The notes: generated from the sequence alone by a model not told the origin. A DNA stretch of 64,000 nt from Streptococcus sp. Marseille-Q6470 (GCF_946902905.1 NZ_OX336385.1:682001-746000); one strand, 5' to 3'; positions 29,632-40,522 are shown, numbered from the stretch's first letter. Made by a program: numbers and translations.

Positions 29632-29680
29632 ATCTAGAACTCCATTTCTACTCTTACTATTTTACCATTTTTATGAAAAT

Positions 29681-29706
29681 AAAAAAGCCACAAAGGGCTT
29701 TCTTAA
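29681..29706 (-). terminator. terminator of the FtsX-type ABC transporter operon
   Basis: Minus strand AAGCCC-tttgt-GGCTT followed by TTTT, between the permease stop and murD. Confidence 0.7.
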
Positions 29707-29727
29707 TTGTTTTTTGTCCTCTACCAA

Positions 29728-32433
29728 CTATTCTACAGATTTGAGGGCTTCTAACATATCCACCTTTCGGAGATAATGATTGACAAAAAATCCTAGAATG
29801 GTCAAAATGACACTGACAGCTAGAACTGGAATGAGATAAACTTCCCAGCCGACCTTTGGTTGAAAACGGAAGGTACCGGGTGCGATCATCTGAATGAGAA
29901 ATTGATGGAGATAAAAGCCTGATACCAATCCTACAATCATTCCAATTAGTGACAATATGATGGTTTCCCGATAGATGTAAAGGGTCACTTCTTTGTTATG
30001 AAAACCAAGAACCTTGATGGTTGAGAGTTCCCGAATCCGTTCAGCAACATTGATATTGGTCAAATTATAGAGAATTACAATGGCGAGTAGCACTGATACT
30101 AGCACCAAGATTGCCATGGTATGATTCAGAGAATTGGCAAAACTTTCAAAGAGTTGAATAGTTGAGGCATTTTGAACGAGGCCACTGACAGCTGCCTGGC
30201 CCATAAATTCTCCTGCGACGGTTTCAGTATTGACTTCACTTTTATCCTTGAGTTGAACCAGATAAGTATTCATCTTGGGAGCTTGACCATAAATTTCCTC
30301 ATAGGTAGCCTGATTCATATAAACAAAATGTCCCACGTAGTGTTCGGTAATGGCTCCAACCTTAAAGGTTTGCCCATCTATTGTAAAATTATCACCAACG
30401 GAAACTCCTGCCAACTGGGCTAATTTTTCAGTCAGAACAACTCCGTTAGATAAGCTCAGTCTTTCCCCATTTTTTTCTAAGATGACAAAGGGAGCCAGAT
30501 CATCTTGATCCGTTACCATGATGGTCACTGTCTGAACTCCAGCCTTGCCGGTATACTTTTCCTCAATCTGCTTAGAGTATATCAATCGATAGCTTTCAAC
30601 TTCATCACTCTGCAATTTTTCTTCTAGTTTTGCCTTATCAGAATATGAAGCTCGAGAATTGACAGAGAGAATCATCTGATATTGTTGCAAATCATTAAAC
30701 TGCCTGTCAGCCACTCCAACCACAGAGGATTGAATACCAAGCCCTGCAAAGAGGAGAGATACTGAACCTGCAACTCCAAAAATGGTCATCAGCATGCGTT
30801 GTTTGTAACGAAAAATGTTGCGGGAAGTTACCTTTTGGGTAAAGCTCAAATGAGACCAGATAAAGGTCATGCGCTCCAAGAGAATTTTAGAACCCTTGAC
30901 TGGTGGCTTGGGTAGTAATAATTGCGCTGCTTCTTCATGCAACTCTCTACGAGATACAAGGTAAGCAGGTAAGACACTAGCTACTAAGCTTAGCCCTAGA
31001 GCCAAGCAACTATAGGTCCAGTAGAAATATTGCTGACTTTCTCCAACAATCATTCGCTCAGTGATGATATGTGAAATAGTAGGTGCTAGGATGTAATGAC
31101 CAATCAAAATTCCAAAAAAAGTACCTAGAGTCCCAGTAACCTGACCATAAATCACAAACTTAGCAATGATATCCTTGCTATGGTAGCCTAGAGCTTTGAA
31201 AATCCCTGCATTGGTCCTTTCCTCGTCTACAAAACGGGTCATAGTGGTAAAAGTAACCATGGCTGCAACGGCATAAAGAACGACTGGAAAGATATTGCCA
31301 ACGGCACGAATACTCATAGCCGAGTTACTATACATGAGATAACCTTGGCCTGTTGGAGAACTCTTTCGATTATAAACATGATAGGTTGGCTCTGTCAGAG
31401 CATTCACCTCATCCTGACTGGTCTGCCATTTGGACTTTTCGTTGGCTAGGTCGCTTTCAGCCTGGGCTAGTTTTTCCTTTTCTTGCTTTAGTTGGTCTTT
31501 TGCTTCTTCTAACTGACTAGATGCTTGACTTTTTTGTGGTTCTGGTAGTTGGCTCACTTGATTTTCTTGAGCTTGTAGACGCGTTTCGATTTCTTGCAGG
31601 CGACTCTTACCAGCTGTCAAATTACTTTCAGCCTCGTCCAGTTGTTTCTTGCCTTCATCAAGTGACTCTTGAGCATCCTTCTTCATTTTCTCTAGCCGCG
31701 CTTGACCATTATCAGCAAGTTGTTCCTTAAGAGTCGCTTCTTCAGCCTCCAGCTTTTTTTCGTAATCGCTGGAAAAAGGATTAACATCTGTTAGACTAGT
31801 AAAACGCAAGCGGGCAATCGTGTAAACAGAGCTCTTAAAATTATCTTCAGTTACGACACCGTAGGCTGCTAGATTCCCATTTCCACTAGCTGAACTACCC
31901 ATATCTGATGTTGAAAAAATATCTGGTGACTGGACAAAACCTGTAATAGTATAACTATCACGCTTTAATTGAGAATTACTGCCCTTCTTTTGACCCAAAT
32001 GAATGACTTGACCAATCTGATAGCGATCTTTCCAAAAGTCCGCCAAGGCTAACTCATCCTCTTGTTCAGGCAAACGCCCTTGGGTCACCTCAAATTTTGA
32101 AATCTTGTCTGTCTTAGAAAATATCCGTATGGCATCTTGGGTGTTTGCTAGAGTCAAATCTGTCATATAACCAAACTCGACATCTGCTCCTGATAGATTT
32201 TGCAATTCTTCCTGGTCTGCCTGATCTAGACCATAATCTGCTATGACGGTCATATCTGCCAGATTGGCTTTTTGAATATAATCCCAAGCTGTTCGCTCCA
32301 TATTGGGACTAGCAACCTTGAGACCGACCAAGGCCAAAGACCCCAACATCATCAGAGTCAGGATGGATAAAAACCGTCCCTTTGAACCTGTGAAAGACTG
32401 GAGTAGGTCTTTCCAATATGTCTTTCTTTTCAT
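29728..32433 (-). CDS. FtsX/MacB-type ABC transporter permease with extracytoplasmic coiled coil
   Basis: 901 aa from the ATG at 32431-32433, with GGAG eight bases upstream inside the end of the ATPase gene; a 924-aa reading would start inside that gene and is rejected. Membrane helix near the N-terminus (SILTLMMLGSLALVGLKVAS), an extracellular region with a heptad-rich coiled coil at about 250-365 (KKDAQESLDEGKKQLDEAES), then two FtsX domains, each with three to four helices. FtsX-type permeases of this size with a coiled coil are typical of Firmicutes, and their substrates are mostly unknown. Works with the ATPase at 32435; stop/start overlap TGAgATG. Confidence 0.85.
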   Translation of the reverse strand: MKRKTYWKDLLQSFTGSKGRFLSILTLMMLGSLALVGLKVASPNMERTAWDYIQKANLADMTVIADYGLDQADQEELQNLSGADVEFGYMTDLTLANTQDAIRIFSKTDKISKFEVTQGRLPEQEDELALADFWKDRYQIGQVIHLGQKKGSNSQLKRDSYTITGFVQSPDIFSTSDMGSSASGNGNLAAYGVVTEDNFKSSVYTIARLRFTSLTDVNPFSSDYEKKLEAEEATLKEQLADNGQARLEKMKKDAQESLDEGKKQLDEAESNLTAGKSRLQEIETRLQAQENQVSQLPEPQKSQASSQLEEAKDQLKQEKEKLAQAESDLANEKSKWQTSQDEVNALTEPTYHVYNRKSSPTGQGYLMYSNSAMSIRAVGNIFPVVLYAVAAMVTFTTMTRFVDEERTNAGIFKALGYHSKDIIAKFVIYGQVTGTLGTFFGILIGHYILAPTISHIITERMIVGESQQYFYWTYSCLALGLSLVASVLPAYLVSRRELHEEAAQLLLPKPPVKGSKILLERMTFIWSHLSFTQKVTSRNIFRYKQRMLMTIFGVAGSVSLLFAGLGIQSSVVGVADRQFNDLQQYQMILSVNSRASYSDKAKLEEKLQSDEVESYRLIYSKQIEEKYTGKAGVQTVTIMVTDQDDLAPFVILEKNGERLSLSNGVVLTEKLAQLAGVSVGDNFTIDGQTFKVGAITEHYVGHFVYMNQATYEEIYGQAPKMNTYLVQLKDKSEVNTETVAGEFMGQAAVSGLVQNASTIQLFESFANSLNHTMAILVLVSVLLAIVILYNLTNINVAERIRELSTIKVLGFHNKEVTLYIYRETIILSLIGMIVGLVSGFYLHQFLIQMIAPGTFRFQPKVGWEVYLIPVLAVSVILTILGFFVNHYLRKVDMLEALKSVE

Positions 32434-32434
32434 C

Positions 32435-33136
32435 TCAGTACTCCAAATCATCAATATCCTGTGGTTGAGGATTGATAACAACGCTCTTGACACCAGCATC
32501 ATGCATCTGAATCACGCGATCAGCTATGGGAGCTAGCGAAGCATTATGAGTCACGATGATAACGGTGGCTCCTTTTTTACGTGACATATCTTGAAGAATC
32601 TTCAGAACATGCTTACCAGTCTGGTAGTCCAAAGCTCCCGTTGGTTCATCACAAAGGAGAATTTTAGGATTTTTAGCCACAGCCCGAGCAATGGAGACCC
32701 GTTGTTGCTCACCACCTGACAACTGGGCTGGAAAGTTATTAAGACGGTGACCTAAGCCTACATCCTTGAGAACCTGTTCTGGATCCAAGGCATCCGAGAC
32801 TATTTCTGATGCCAACTCGACATTTTCTTTAGCAGTCAAGTTAGCAACCAAGTTATAAAACTGAAAGACAAAACCAACGTCATCTCTTCGATAGTTGGTT
32901 CTCTGATGGGAGGTATAGTCAGAAATGTTAGTCCCATCAACCCAGACTTGCCCTTCATCATTTGTATCCATACCACCTAGAATATTTAAGACCGTTGACT
33001 TTCCTGCTCCAGATGAACCAAGGATAATGACCAGTTCTCCCTTTTCAATCTCAAAGTTGACATCACGATTGGCTACGATTTCTGTTTCTCCAGTATGATA
33101 CCTCTTATAGCTATGTTTCATTTCAATATAGGACAT
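32435..33136 (-). CDS. ABC transporter ATPase (MacB/LolD type)
   Basis: 233 aa. Walker [12 protein letters not shown]-loop FVFQFYNLV, signature [14 protein letters not shown], Walker [14 protein letters not shown]-loop VTHNASLA. LolD-like ATPases drive mechanotransmission through FtsX permeases rather than classical transport. Forms a two-gene operon with the permease. Confidence 0.92.
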   Translation of the reverse strand: MSYIEMKHSYKRYHTGETEIVANRDVNFEIEKGELVIILGSSGAGKSTVLNILGGMDTNDEGQVWVDGTNISDYTSHQRTNYRRDDVGFVFQFYNLVANLTAKENVELASEIVSDALDPEQVLKDVGLGHRLNNFPAQLSGGEQQRVSIARAVAKNPKILLCDEPTGALDYQTGKHVLKILQDMSRKKGATVIIVTHNASLAPIADRVIQMHDAGVKSVVINPQPQDIDDLEY

Positions 33137-33221
33137 CTTATCTCCTCCTTCCCTACCCCTTATTTCACCCTTATTATAACTCTTTTAATAATAGAAAGAA
33201 AGTTATGCCCTAAATATAAAA

Positions 33222-33280
33222 CATAAAAAAGCGGACAAGATCTAGTTCTGTTTCTTGAAACTAGTTTGTCCACTTTTTAT
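33222..33280 (-). terminator. bgaA terminator
   Basis: GCGGACAA pairs with TTGTCCAC around an inner CTAGTT/AACTAG stem; minus strand ends in TTTTTT. Confidence 0.75.
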
Positions 33281-33334
33281 AGTTGAGATTGTTTTCTTGT
33301 CCAATCTCTATAATCTAAATACTGTCAGATTATT

Positions 33335-36300
33335 TTATTCTTCGTCTTTCTTCTTTCCCATTGCAAAGAGTCCAAGAAGCGCTCCCACAACACCTGCTGT
33401 TGCAAGGGTTGCATTTTCCTTAGTACCTGTTTCAGGGAGAATATGTTGACGGCTTGCAGGCGCCTGATAAGTCTTATCTTGTGACATAGCGAGGGCTACA
33501 ATCGACTGCTCATCTTTGTACTCTGGTACTTCATTGACAGCTGCTTCGGCTGCGTTCACGCCACCAGTATATTCTGAAACTTCGTGAACTGCTGCAAAGA
33601 CTGCATTGGCACCACCTTTGTACTCTGGCACATCGTTAACCGCTGCTTCGACTGCATTCACACCACCAGTGTATTCTGGAACTTCGTGAACTGCTGGTTC
33701 GACTACATTCGCTCCTAAAGTATGTTCTGGTACTTCATGAACTGCTGCTTCAACTCCATTCACGCCTCCAGTGTATTCTGGAATTTCGTGAACTGCTGCT
33801 TCAACTCCATTCACGCCTCCAGTGTATTCTGGAATTTCGTGAACTGCTACTTCAACTCCATTCACGCCGCCTGTGAACTCAGGAACTTCATGTATAGCTG
33901 GTTCTTCTCCATTCACACCACCTGTGAACTCTGGAACTTCATGTATAGCTGGTTCTTCTCCATTCACACCACCTATGAACTCTGGAACTTCGTGTACAGC
34001 TGGTTCTGTCTTAGCGCTTTCAGCATCTGCCTTAGTCAATTGAATGCGGTATTCCTTAATATGTTTACCACTTTCTGAAACAAGATGAATCAAGACTGGA
34101 AGTTTATCATCACCACTATCAACAATAGTTGCTGCTACGTTTTCGCCAGTTTCTACTGTTACTTGAGGACGATTTCCACTGTAGGTTACTTGGTAATCCA
34201 CACGATCTTCAGAGAAGTCAGCAATCTCTTTACCATTCACAAGAAGTTTTGCAGCTGTACTATCCTTAGGTTCTTCACTTGGAGCGATGAAGGCCATTTC
34301 TGTAATAGCTACACCCTTGGTATCTGCTTTTCTTTCCATGCGCCATCTCATTGCCTTAGCTTTGACTGGAGCAAAGGTTACATGGATATCGGTTCCCGCT
34401 TGAATATCTTGATCCGCACGGTATTCAACTTTCTCCCAGTTAGAAGGAGTGTTGAATGGATGTTCTGGATCGTATGGTTGGTAGTTAGAGTAGTATTCTG
34501 GTGAGGCAAATTCTGGTCCCACATAGCGCTCTAAGATTAGTTTAGAAGGTGCATCTGTTCCACCGTCTGAGAAGAATCGAATGCTTCCTTCAGCAACTGT
34601 ACGTTCAACAATCTTACCAGCTTCTCTAAAGATAACCCCTACTGAAACTTCTGGATTATCAGATGGAGTTGGAGACCAGTTGGTCCAACGACGGGTTTCA
34701 TCATCAGAACCATCGTTAACATAGTCCACACGGTCATGAGAATTTGGATCAATATCATTGGTTGCAGAAGCAAATGAACGGTTGCTATCGTCATCGAAGT
34801 CTGGGTTGTCTGATAGGTTTTCACCGAGTTTATCAGTCACACGTACTGCTACTTCAGCAGTTAAATCAGTACCTAAAACGCGACCATGAACTTTAAATTC
34901 ACCTGCAGTTGCTAGATTTTCAGCTGGGACTGCTTCCCAATCAACAGCCAAGTCTTTCACTTCATAGTTAGATTTTCCTGTGAAGTAGACAGGAACTTTT
35001 GCTGGTAACTCAAGCGTTTGTCCTTTAGCAACCAAGCGAGAGGATTTGGCAACAGCAACAGGTTTACTTGCGAGCAAATCTTTATCATTTGTGAAGTGTA
35101 GACGATATTCACCTAGGATATCTCCGTTTTCAGCCTTGACAACAACACGAACTGGATCTCCTTCACCTACGCTTGGTACAACTGTTGCAATACCATTTTC
35201 AGTGACACTTGCTGTTACAGTTGGAGCTTTTCCTTGGCTTGCTTCTAGATAGTAGTCAGTCAAGCCTGGGTTAAAGTTTGGCAAATCTTTTCCATCTACT
35301 TGAATTTGCGCTTGAGCTTTCTTAGCTGCAGCTACTTGTTTAGAGAAGATTTGAATTTCTGTAATAGAAGTGCCCCATTTACCATCTGGTCTAACCATAC
35401 GGATACGAACCGCATAAGTGTTGACTTTATCAAAGCTAAAGTGAGTCATTTCTCCAGCTCTCACTTGATCTGGAGCTTTAAGATTTGTCACTTGTTTCCA
35501 GTTATTGTCATCGTTAAAGACGTGGTCTTCACTAGCTACAAAGCTTGGGTTCTTAGGAACTGTTGGAACATCTTTTCCTACATAGTATTCGATGACATAA
35601 GACTTAGGTGCACCAACACCGTGATCTTCGTGGAAGGCAACATTGAGGTTGTCAACCGAACGTTTAGATAGGATACCCGAATCACCAAAGAGAATACCTA
35701 CTGACGCTTCACTTGTACGGTTCCAGTTTGTCCAACGGTTAGCTGGTTGGTTGTTGTATGAGATTAGTTTATCATTAACATTTGCTACTGAGTCACTTGG
35801 ATTTGAGTCTGAAGCAAAAGCAAGTGGCAACTCTGAACCTGTCCATTGGTCAGAAATGTTAGCACCAGTTTCTGTCTGAGCAGACACACGAACATGAAGT
35901 TTTGTTGGTAACTGAGTCCCTTCGACATGCCCTGTCACTGTAAAGCTACCTTCATTTGCATATTGGCTTGGGTCAATAGCATCCCAAGTCACTTTAGCTG
36001 AAGATACTTGGCCGTTTGAGTGGTAAGTACGGACGCTTTCTGGCAATTGAGGAGCTTCTGAAACCGGAGTTGTTGTAGTCACTTCTTCGACTGCAATGAT
36101 ACCTTCTACAGAAACTTTAGCATGAGCTTCGTTTTCAATTCCTTCTACTTTACCAAGAACATCAAAGCTATGGTATTTAGCAAGGTCTTCCTTAGCAACT
36201 GCTTGCCAAGTTACCTTGTGAACTTTTGGAAATCCTTTATCGTACTCTACCGTTACTGTATCAGGTAAACTTGGTTCTTGGTTCAAACCTGTCACGACGC

Positions 36301-39300
36301 TAACTGGACGAATGGCTTTGACAACTTTACTTTCTGTATTTGCTTGAATGTTCAAGTCAATGTGACCTTCAGATCCTTCAAATTGAGCTTTCAGAGTTAC
36401 TTGACCAGGTTTGTGCAATTCAAGCATGCCTTTACGAACGGCTACGTCTCCTTCACCTGATGTAGAGAAGGTTACCTTGTCGGCTTTCAAGACTGCCTGA
36501 GTACCATCTTGATAGTGAGCAAATACCTTGATGCCAACTGTTTGGTCTTCTTTCAGTCCATCTGCATTTTCTACTTCTAGGCTCAAACGTTCAATCTGCG
36601 GAGCTTCTTGTAAGAATTGGATAGCATACGTTTGAAGTGCTCCACCATCATTTGGTTGAACATAAATGCTTGCACGCATACCATTTGCTTCGTTAGCTTG
36701 AATAACTGTTACTTGAGCATTTTCAGCTAAAGCTTTGACTTCAGGTAAAGCAGTTCCATAAGCAAGTTTATGGTATAGAACTGGATGGTCAGTTGAGAGA
36801 CCTTCTAATGCTTGGTCTGCTACTGTTACAGTCGGTACTACTGGACCAGCAGGTTGACCTTCGGCAACTACGAATGTAGCTGTGATTTCATCATCACCTG
36901 AAATTCCTTTAACCTGAATGCGAGAACCTGGGATAGCTAGTTTAGCTTGATCTTCAGCTGCAACTTCCCACTTATCAACGTCATAGCTTCCTACAGTACC
37001 ATCTGACAAAACATAGGTAACAGATGGATCAACCGTACTTAGATCTGTAGTTGGTGCAATTCTCTTAACTACAGGCAATTCTGCTTCGAGTGCCAAGACT
37101 TCAACACGCGCTTCTACATCGCGACCATCTGCCACACCTTTAACAGTAAAAATACCAGGTTGGTTGACATCAACTGCTGACCATTCTACTGGAAGTTTTG
37201 CACGGCTGCCATCACTGTAGATAAATCCTACTTTTGAAGGCATTTTCGCTGCTTGACCGATTACTGTACGTACTTTAGGCACCTCTGTACCTAAAACAGT
37301 TTTTTCCTCTTGGTCTTTCTTACCTGTGAAGATAGTTGTTTGACCAGATTTCAAGAAATCAGAGTGAGCAGTCAAGGTGAATTTCCCTGCTTGCTCAGTT
37401 GATTTGACAATCACAACACCCTTACCATTAAAGGCTTTGCGAATCCATGAACCATCTGCTTGTTCTTTGTAACGTTCACGGCTGGCTTGTTCCCCGTTAT
37501 CCACACCGACAATCTGACCTTGTCCATGCAACTGGAAGCGAACAAGATTATTGGCTGTAGGAACTACGTTACCTTTACTGTCAACAATTTCGTAGTAGAT
37601 ATAAGTGAGGTCTTTTCCGTCAGCTGCGATAGCATTTTCTTCTTTGACCAAACGAACCCCGGCAGGTTCGCCAGCAGTCACAATCTTATCACGAGCAATA
37701 ATATTTCCAGCTTCATCACGAGCTACTGCTTCTAATGTACCTGGTTCAAAAGCAACCTTCCATTCAAGGTAGAGCTCATTCGCATTAGCACCTTCTTGGT
37801 AAGTACGGCCATCGCTTGTTTGTTTCTTGTTAAAGGTTTTCTTACCTAGGGACTCACCATTCAAGAACAGTTCCACACTTGCAGCATTTGAAAATGCACG
37901 AACAGGAATCTTACCATCTGCATCAGCTACATTCTCTCTTAGGGTAGAATCTTCCCAATTCCAGTGAGGAAGGAGATGAACCATTGGTTTCTTCTGAGCA
38001 GAAACCCATTGGCTTTGGTACAAGTAGTAATCATTCTTTGGAATACCAGCTGTATCTACGATACCAAAGTAAGAACTCTTAACTGGAGTTTGGTTTTGGT
38101 TGTGCCATGGAGTAGGCTCACCTATATAGTCGGTACCCGTCCAGATGAACTGACCTGCATAACCTGCATTGTCACGGTCAAAAGTCCAAGATGCTGTGGC
38201 TGTTTTACCCCAACCAACACGGTCATTACCGTAGTCTGATTGCTCATAATGACGGTAAGCCTGATTGCTGTGGACCAATTCACGTTCTGGTCGGAAATAA
38301 CTTCCACGTGTACGAGTAGCTGAGGAAGTTTCAGAACCGTAAATCAACCAATTTGGATGTTTCGCACGAAGTTTCTTGTAGTTGTCTTCTGAATAGTTAA
38401 ATCCAACCGCATCAAGTTCATTGGCAATCTTTTCATGGTCACCACTACCATCACCAAAGCGGAACTTATCTGCTCCCATAGTGACATAGCGTGTCTTATC
38501 AACAGCCTTAATAACTTGAACCAAGCGTTTAACTGTTGCTAAAGAACGAGGTTTCCCGTCTGCTTCACCGATTTCATTACCGATAGACCACATGACGATA
38601 GCTGGGTTGTTCTTGCCTCTTTCGACCATGGTACGCAAGTCAAAATCAGACCATTTTTCACCTTTCTTAGCGTCTGGGTGAGTAGCATCTTTATCAAAGA
38701 AGCGACCGTAGTCATACTGTTTCTTACCACCATACCAAGTATCGAAAGCTTCTTCTTGGACCAACAAACCAAGCTCAGCAGCAATCTGTAAAGTTTGCTC
38801 ACTAGCTGGGTTGTGGGTTGTACGGATAGAGTTTACACCCATATCCTTCATCTGTTTCAGACGACGGTATTCTGCTTTATAGTTTTCTTCAGCTCCAAGA
38901 GCTCCATGGTCATGGTGAAGAGAAACCCCATGGAATTTAATGCGTTCACCATTCAAAGAGAAGCCTTCATTTGGTGTCCAGTTGTAATAACGGTACCCAA
39001 ACAAATCTTTCTTAGCATCCACCAACTGGCCATCACGATAGACACGAGTCACCAATTCATAAAGGGCCGGTTTATCATTGAGAACTGTCCAAAGTTTTGG
39101 TTTGTCAACTTGCAAAATAGCATTTAAACTTGTTGATTGATGAGCTTTCAAGACTTGACTAGCTGTACGAACGAGATCCGTTACAGCTTGACCATTACGT
39201 TCAATGATTTGATACTCAGCAAGAATTTCATGATCTTTATCATCAGTATTGACAATCTTACTTGTTACATGAGTATCTACCTTGCCCTTCTGTTGTTTTT

Positions 39301-40258
39301 CAAGGTCTGGCGTTAAGATCGTTGTTCCATTTTTCTCAGCATGGACCTTATCTGTGACTTGAAGGGTAACATCACGGTAAATTCCGCTTCCTGAGTACCA
39401 ACGGCTACTTGGTTGTTTGTTGATGGCATGCACTGCTACGACATTCTCGCGACCGTCTTTATGGAGATAGTCAGTGATGTCATATGAGAATTGGTTGTAA
39501 CCATTTGGATAGTGACCAACTAGCTGTCCATTTACATAAACCTGAGAATCCATGTAAACCCCGTCAAATGTGATACGTACATTCTTATTGAGGTCTTCTT
39601 CATCAAGTTTAAAGGTCTTACGATACCAAGCATCACCACCATTGAGTTGCCCACCTTCGTTTTGGGCAGGTGAGTCATGGTCAAAGTCATTGTAGATACT
39701 CCAATCATGAGGAAGGTCTAATTTCTTCCAACTAGAAACATCGGCATCTGGCTTGACCGCATCTTTAGCATTGGCATTGAGCTTAAAATGCCAGTTTTGG
39801 TTGAATTCTACTTTTCTATCCTCAATCAACTGTTTTACCTCATCATTAGTTGCAGGTTTGAGCTCTGGTTTTTCTGTTTGAGCAGATTGATCCTGAGTCA
39901 CAGCTGGAGCTTGCTTTTCTACATCAGAGGTTTCTTTTTTCTCAGGAGTAGTCTCAGTAGTTGGGGTTTCCACTTTTTTCTCTACTTCATGATTAGTTTC
40001 TACTGCTTCACTGTTAACAGTTTCTGTTGTTACAGGTTGTTCAGAAGCTTTTGAATCTACAGCTTCCTCTTTAGGAGTTTCTTTCTCCACTTTTTCTGTA
40101 GCAACAGCGACTGGTGTCTCATCTGCAGATACAGAATTTACACCTGCTAGATTTGCTCCAAATAAAACAGAGCAAGTCCCGATAAGCACTGAGCATGTTC
40201 CTACCGTAAATTTACGGATGCTATAGATACTTTTGCGATTCCAATAATCTTTTCCCAT
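33335..40258 (-). CDS. bgaA: LPXTG-anchored surface beta-galactosidase, BgaA-like
   Basis: 2307 aa. YSIRK signal (residues 12-20) and Gly-rich leader, low-complexity linker to about 140, GH2 sugar-binding and Ig-like domains to about 450, TIM barrel to about 740 with acid/base Glu562 (SIGNEIGE) and nucleophile Glu643 (YGSETSS). Ig-like/bacterial group-4 repeats follow, with two CBM71-type modules (each with RWTNW and a jelly-roll; DNA about 35820-35330 and 34830-34260). C-terminal 17-residue repeats, LPETG at 2274-2278, hydrophobic helix and KKKDEE tail. Removes terminal beta-1,4 galactose from host N-glycans and aids adhesion. Pneumococcal BgaA is about 2233 aa. cre-like sites and a promoter precede it. 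Confidence 0.96.
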   Translation of the reverse strand: MGKDYWNRKSIYSIRKFTVGTCSVLIGTCSVLFGANLAGVNSVSADETPVAVATEKVEKETPKEEAVDSKASEQPVTTETVNSEAVETNHEVEKKVETPTTETTPEKKETSDVEKQAPAVTQDQSAQTEKPELKPATNDEVKQLIEDRKVEFNQNWHFKLNANAKDAVKPDADVSSWKKLDLPHDWSIYNDFDHDSPAQNEGGQLNGGDAWYRKTFKLDEEDLNKNVRITFDGVYMDSQVYVNGQLVGHYPNGYNQFSYDITDYLHKDGRENVVAVHAINKQPSSRWYSGSGIYRDVTLQVTDKVHAEKNGTTILTPDLEKQQKGKVDTHVTSKIVNTDDKDHEILAEYQIIERNGQAVTDLVRTASQVLKAHQSTSLNAILQVDKPKLWTVLNDKPALYELVTRVYRDGQLVDAKKDLFGYRYYNWTPNEGFSLNGERIKFHGVSLHHDHGALGAEENYKAEYRRLKQMKDMGVNSIRTTHNPASEQTLQIAAELGLLVQEEAFDTWYGGKKQYDYGRFFDKDATHPDAKKGEKWSDFDLRTMVERGKNNPAIVMWSIGNEIGEADGKPRSLATVKRLVQVIKAVDKTRYVTMGADKFRFGDGSGDHEKIANELDAVGFNYSEDNYKKLRAKHPNWLIYGSETSSATRTRGSYFRPERELVHSNQAYRHYEQSDYGNDRVGWGKTATASWTFDRDNAGYAGQFIWTGTDYIGEPTPWHNQNQTPVKSSYFGIVDTAGIPKNDYYLYQSQWVSAQKKPMVHLLPHWNWEDSTLRENVADADGKIPVRAFSNAASVELFLNGESLGKKTFNKKQTSDGRTYQEGANANELYLEWKVAFEPGTLEAVARDEAGNIIARDKIVTAGEPAGVRLVKEENAIAADGKDLTYIYYEIVDSKGNVVPTANNLVRFQLHGQGQIVGVDNGEQASRERYKEQADGSWIRKAFNGKGVVIVKSTEQAGKFTLTAHSDFLKSGQTTIFTGKKDQEEKTVLGTEVPKVRTVIGQAAKMPSKVGFIYSDGSRAKLPVEWSAVDVNQPGIFTVKGVADGRDVEARVEVLALEAELPVVKRIAPTTDLSTVDPSVTYVLSDGTVGSYDVDKWEVAAEDQAKLAIPGSRIQVKGISGDDEITATFVVAEGQPAGPVVPTVTVADQALEGLSTDHPVLYHKLAYGTALPEVKALAENAQVTVIQANEANGMRASIYVQPNDGGALQTYAIQFLQEAPQIERLSLEVENADGLKEDQTVGIKVFAHYQDGTQAVLKADKVTFSTSGEGDVAVRKGMLELHKPGQVTLKAQFEGSEGHIDLNIQANTESKVVKAIRPVSVVTGLNQEPSLPDTVTVEYDKGFPKVHKVTWQAVAKEDLAKYHSFDVLGKVEGIENEAHAKVSVEGIIAVEEVTTTTPVSEAPQLPESVRTYHSNGQVSSAKVTWDAIDPSQYANEGSFTVTGHVEGTQLPTKLHVRVSAQTETGANISDQWTGSELPLAFASDSNPSDSVANVNDKLISYNNQPANRWTNWNRTSEASVGILFGDSGILSKRSVDNLNVAFHEDHGVGAPKSYVIEYYVGKDVPTVPKNPSFVASEDHVFNDDNNWKQVTNLKAPDQVRAGEMTHFSFDKVNTYAVRIRMVRPDGKWGTSITEIQIFSKQVAAAKKAQAQIQVDGKDLPNFNPGLTDYYLEASQGKAPTVTASVTENGIATVVPSVGEGDPVRVVVKAENGDILGEYRLHFTNDKDLLASKPVAVAKSSRLVAKGQTLELPAKVPVYFTGKSNYEVKDLAVDWEAVPAENLATAGEFKVHGRVLGTDLTAEVAVRVTDKLGENLSDNPDFDDDSNRSFASATNDIDPNSHDRVDYVNDGSDDETRRWTNWSPTPSDNPEVSVGVIFREAGKIVERTVAEGSIRFFSDGGTDAPSKLILERYVGPEFASPEYYSNYQPYDPEHPFNTPSNWEKVEYRADQDIQAGTDIHVTFAPVKAKAMRWRMERKADTKGVAITEMAFIAPSEEPKDSTAAKLLVNGKEIADFSEDRVDYQVTYSGNRPQVTVETGENVAATIVDSGDDKLPVLIHLVSESGKHIKEYRIQLTKADAESAKTEPAVHEVPEFIGGVNGEEPAIHEVPEFTGGVNGEEPAIHEVPEFTGGVNGVEVAVHEIPEYTGGVNGVEAAVHEIPEYTGGVNGVEAAVHEVPEHTLGANVVEPAVHEVPEYTGGVNAVEAAVNDVPEYKGGANAVFAAVHEVSEYTGGVNAAEAAVNEVPEYKDEQSIVALAMSQDKTYQAPASRQHILPETGTKENATLATAGVVGALLGLFAMGKKKDEE
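33506..34006 (-). repeat. 51-bp (17-residue) tandem repeats in the wall-proximal stalk of BgaA
   Basis: Nine full units and a partial tenth with pattern E-x-A-V/I-H-E-V/I-P-E-F/Y-T-G-G-V-N-x-x, starting at 34006 and running to the LPETG region. Units 2 and 3 and units 4 and 5 are nearly identical, while 6-10 have diverged (for example N for H, K for T), so the newest copies are on the N-terminal side. Confidence 0.9.
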
Positions 40259-40274
40259 AGGGTTCTCCTTGTTA

Positions 40275-40360
40275 AGTAACCGCTTCCATTTTTGTTGAAA
40301 GCGCTATACTTATTTTGTAATTATTACTTCTATTTTATAAAATAATATAGGAAACTTCAA
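40275..40360 (-). promoter_or_regulatory. bgaA promoter and cre-like sites
   Basis: TTGAAG (40355-40360) - 17 bp - TAAAAT (40332-40337) on the minus strand. Two cre-like sequences lie downstream of the expected start: TGGAAGCGGTTACT (40275-40288, one mismatch) and TGAAAGCGCTATAC (about 40295-40308, two mismatches). This is the position for CcpA road-block repression of a sugar-release gene. Confidence 0.5.
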
Positions 40361-40454
40361 TACTATGACTGTAAAAATCATACTTTTGATTGTTTTTTCT
40401 ATATTTTGTAGAAAATAATAAAAATCTGAATGTACATTTAGAAAAATACGTCAA

Positions 40455-40485
40455 AACAGCTGTTTCTATAAGTGAAACAGCTGTT
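40455..40485 (-). terminator. terminator of the neopullulanase-SUKH operon
   Basis: Perfect 12-bp stem AACAGCTGTTTC/GAAACAGCTGTT, 7-nt loop, TTTT on the minus strand. Confidence 0.75.
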
Positions 40486-40522
40486 ACTGAAAAACTATTC
40501 TGAATTTACCTTCGATTACTGA

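Noticed and set aside
33722..34504. Two long plus-strand ORFs (118 and 139 aa) opposite bgaA repeats
   Set aside because: They are antisense shadows of the 51-bp repeats, with repetitive Phe/Asn/Cys-rich sequence and no ribosome site.
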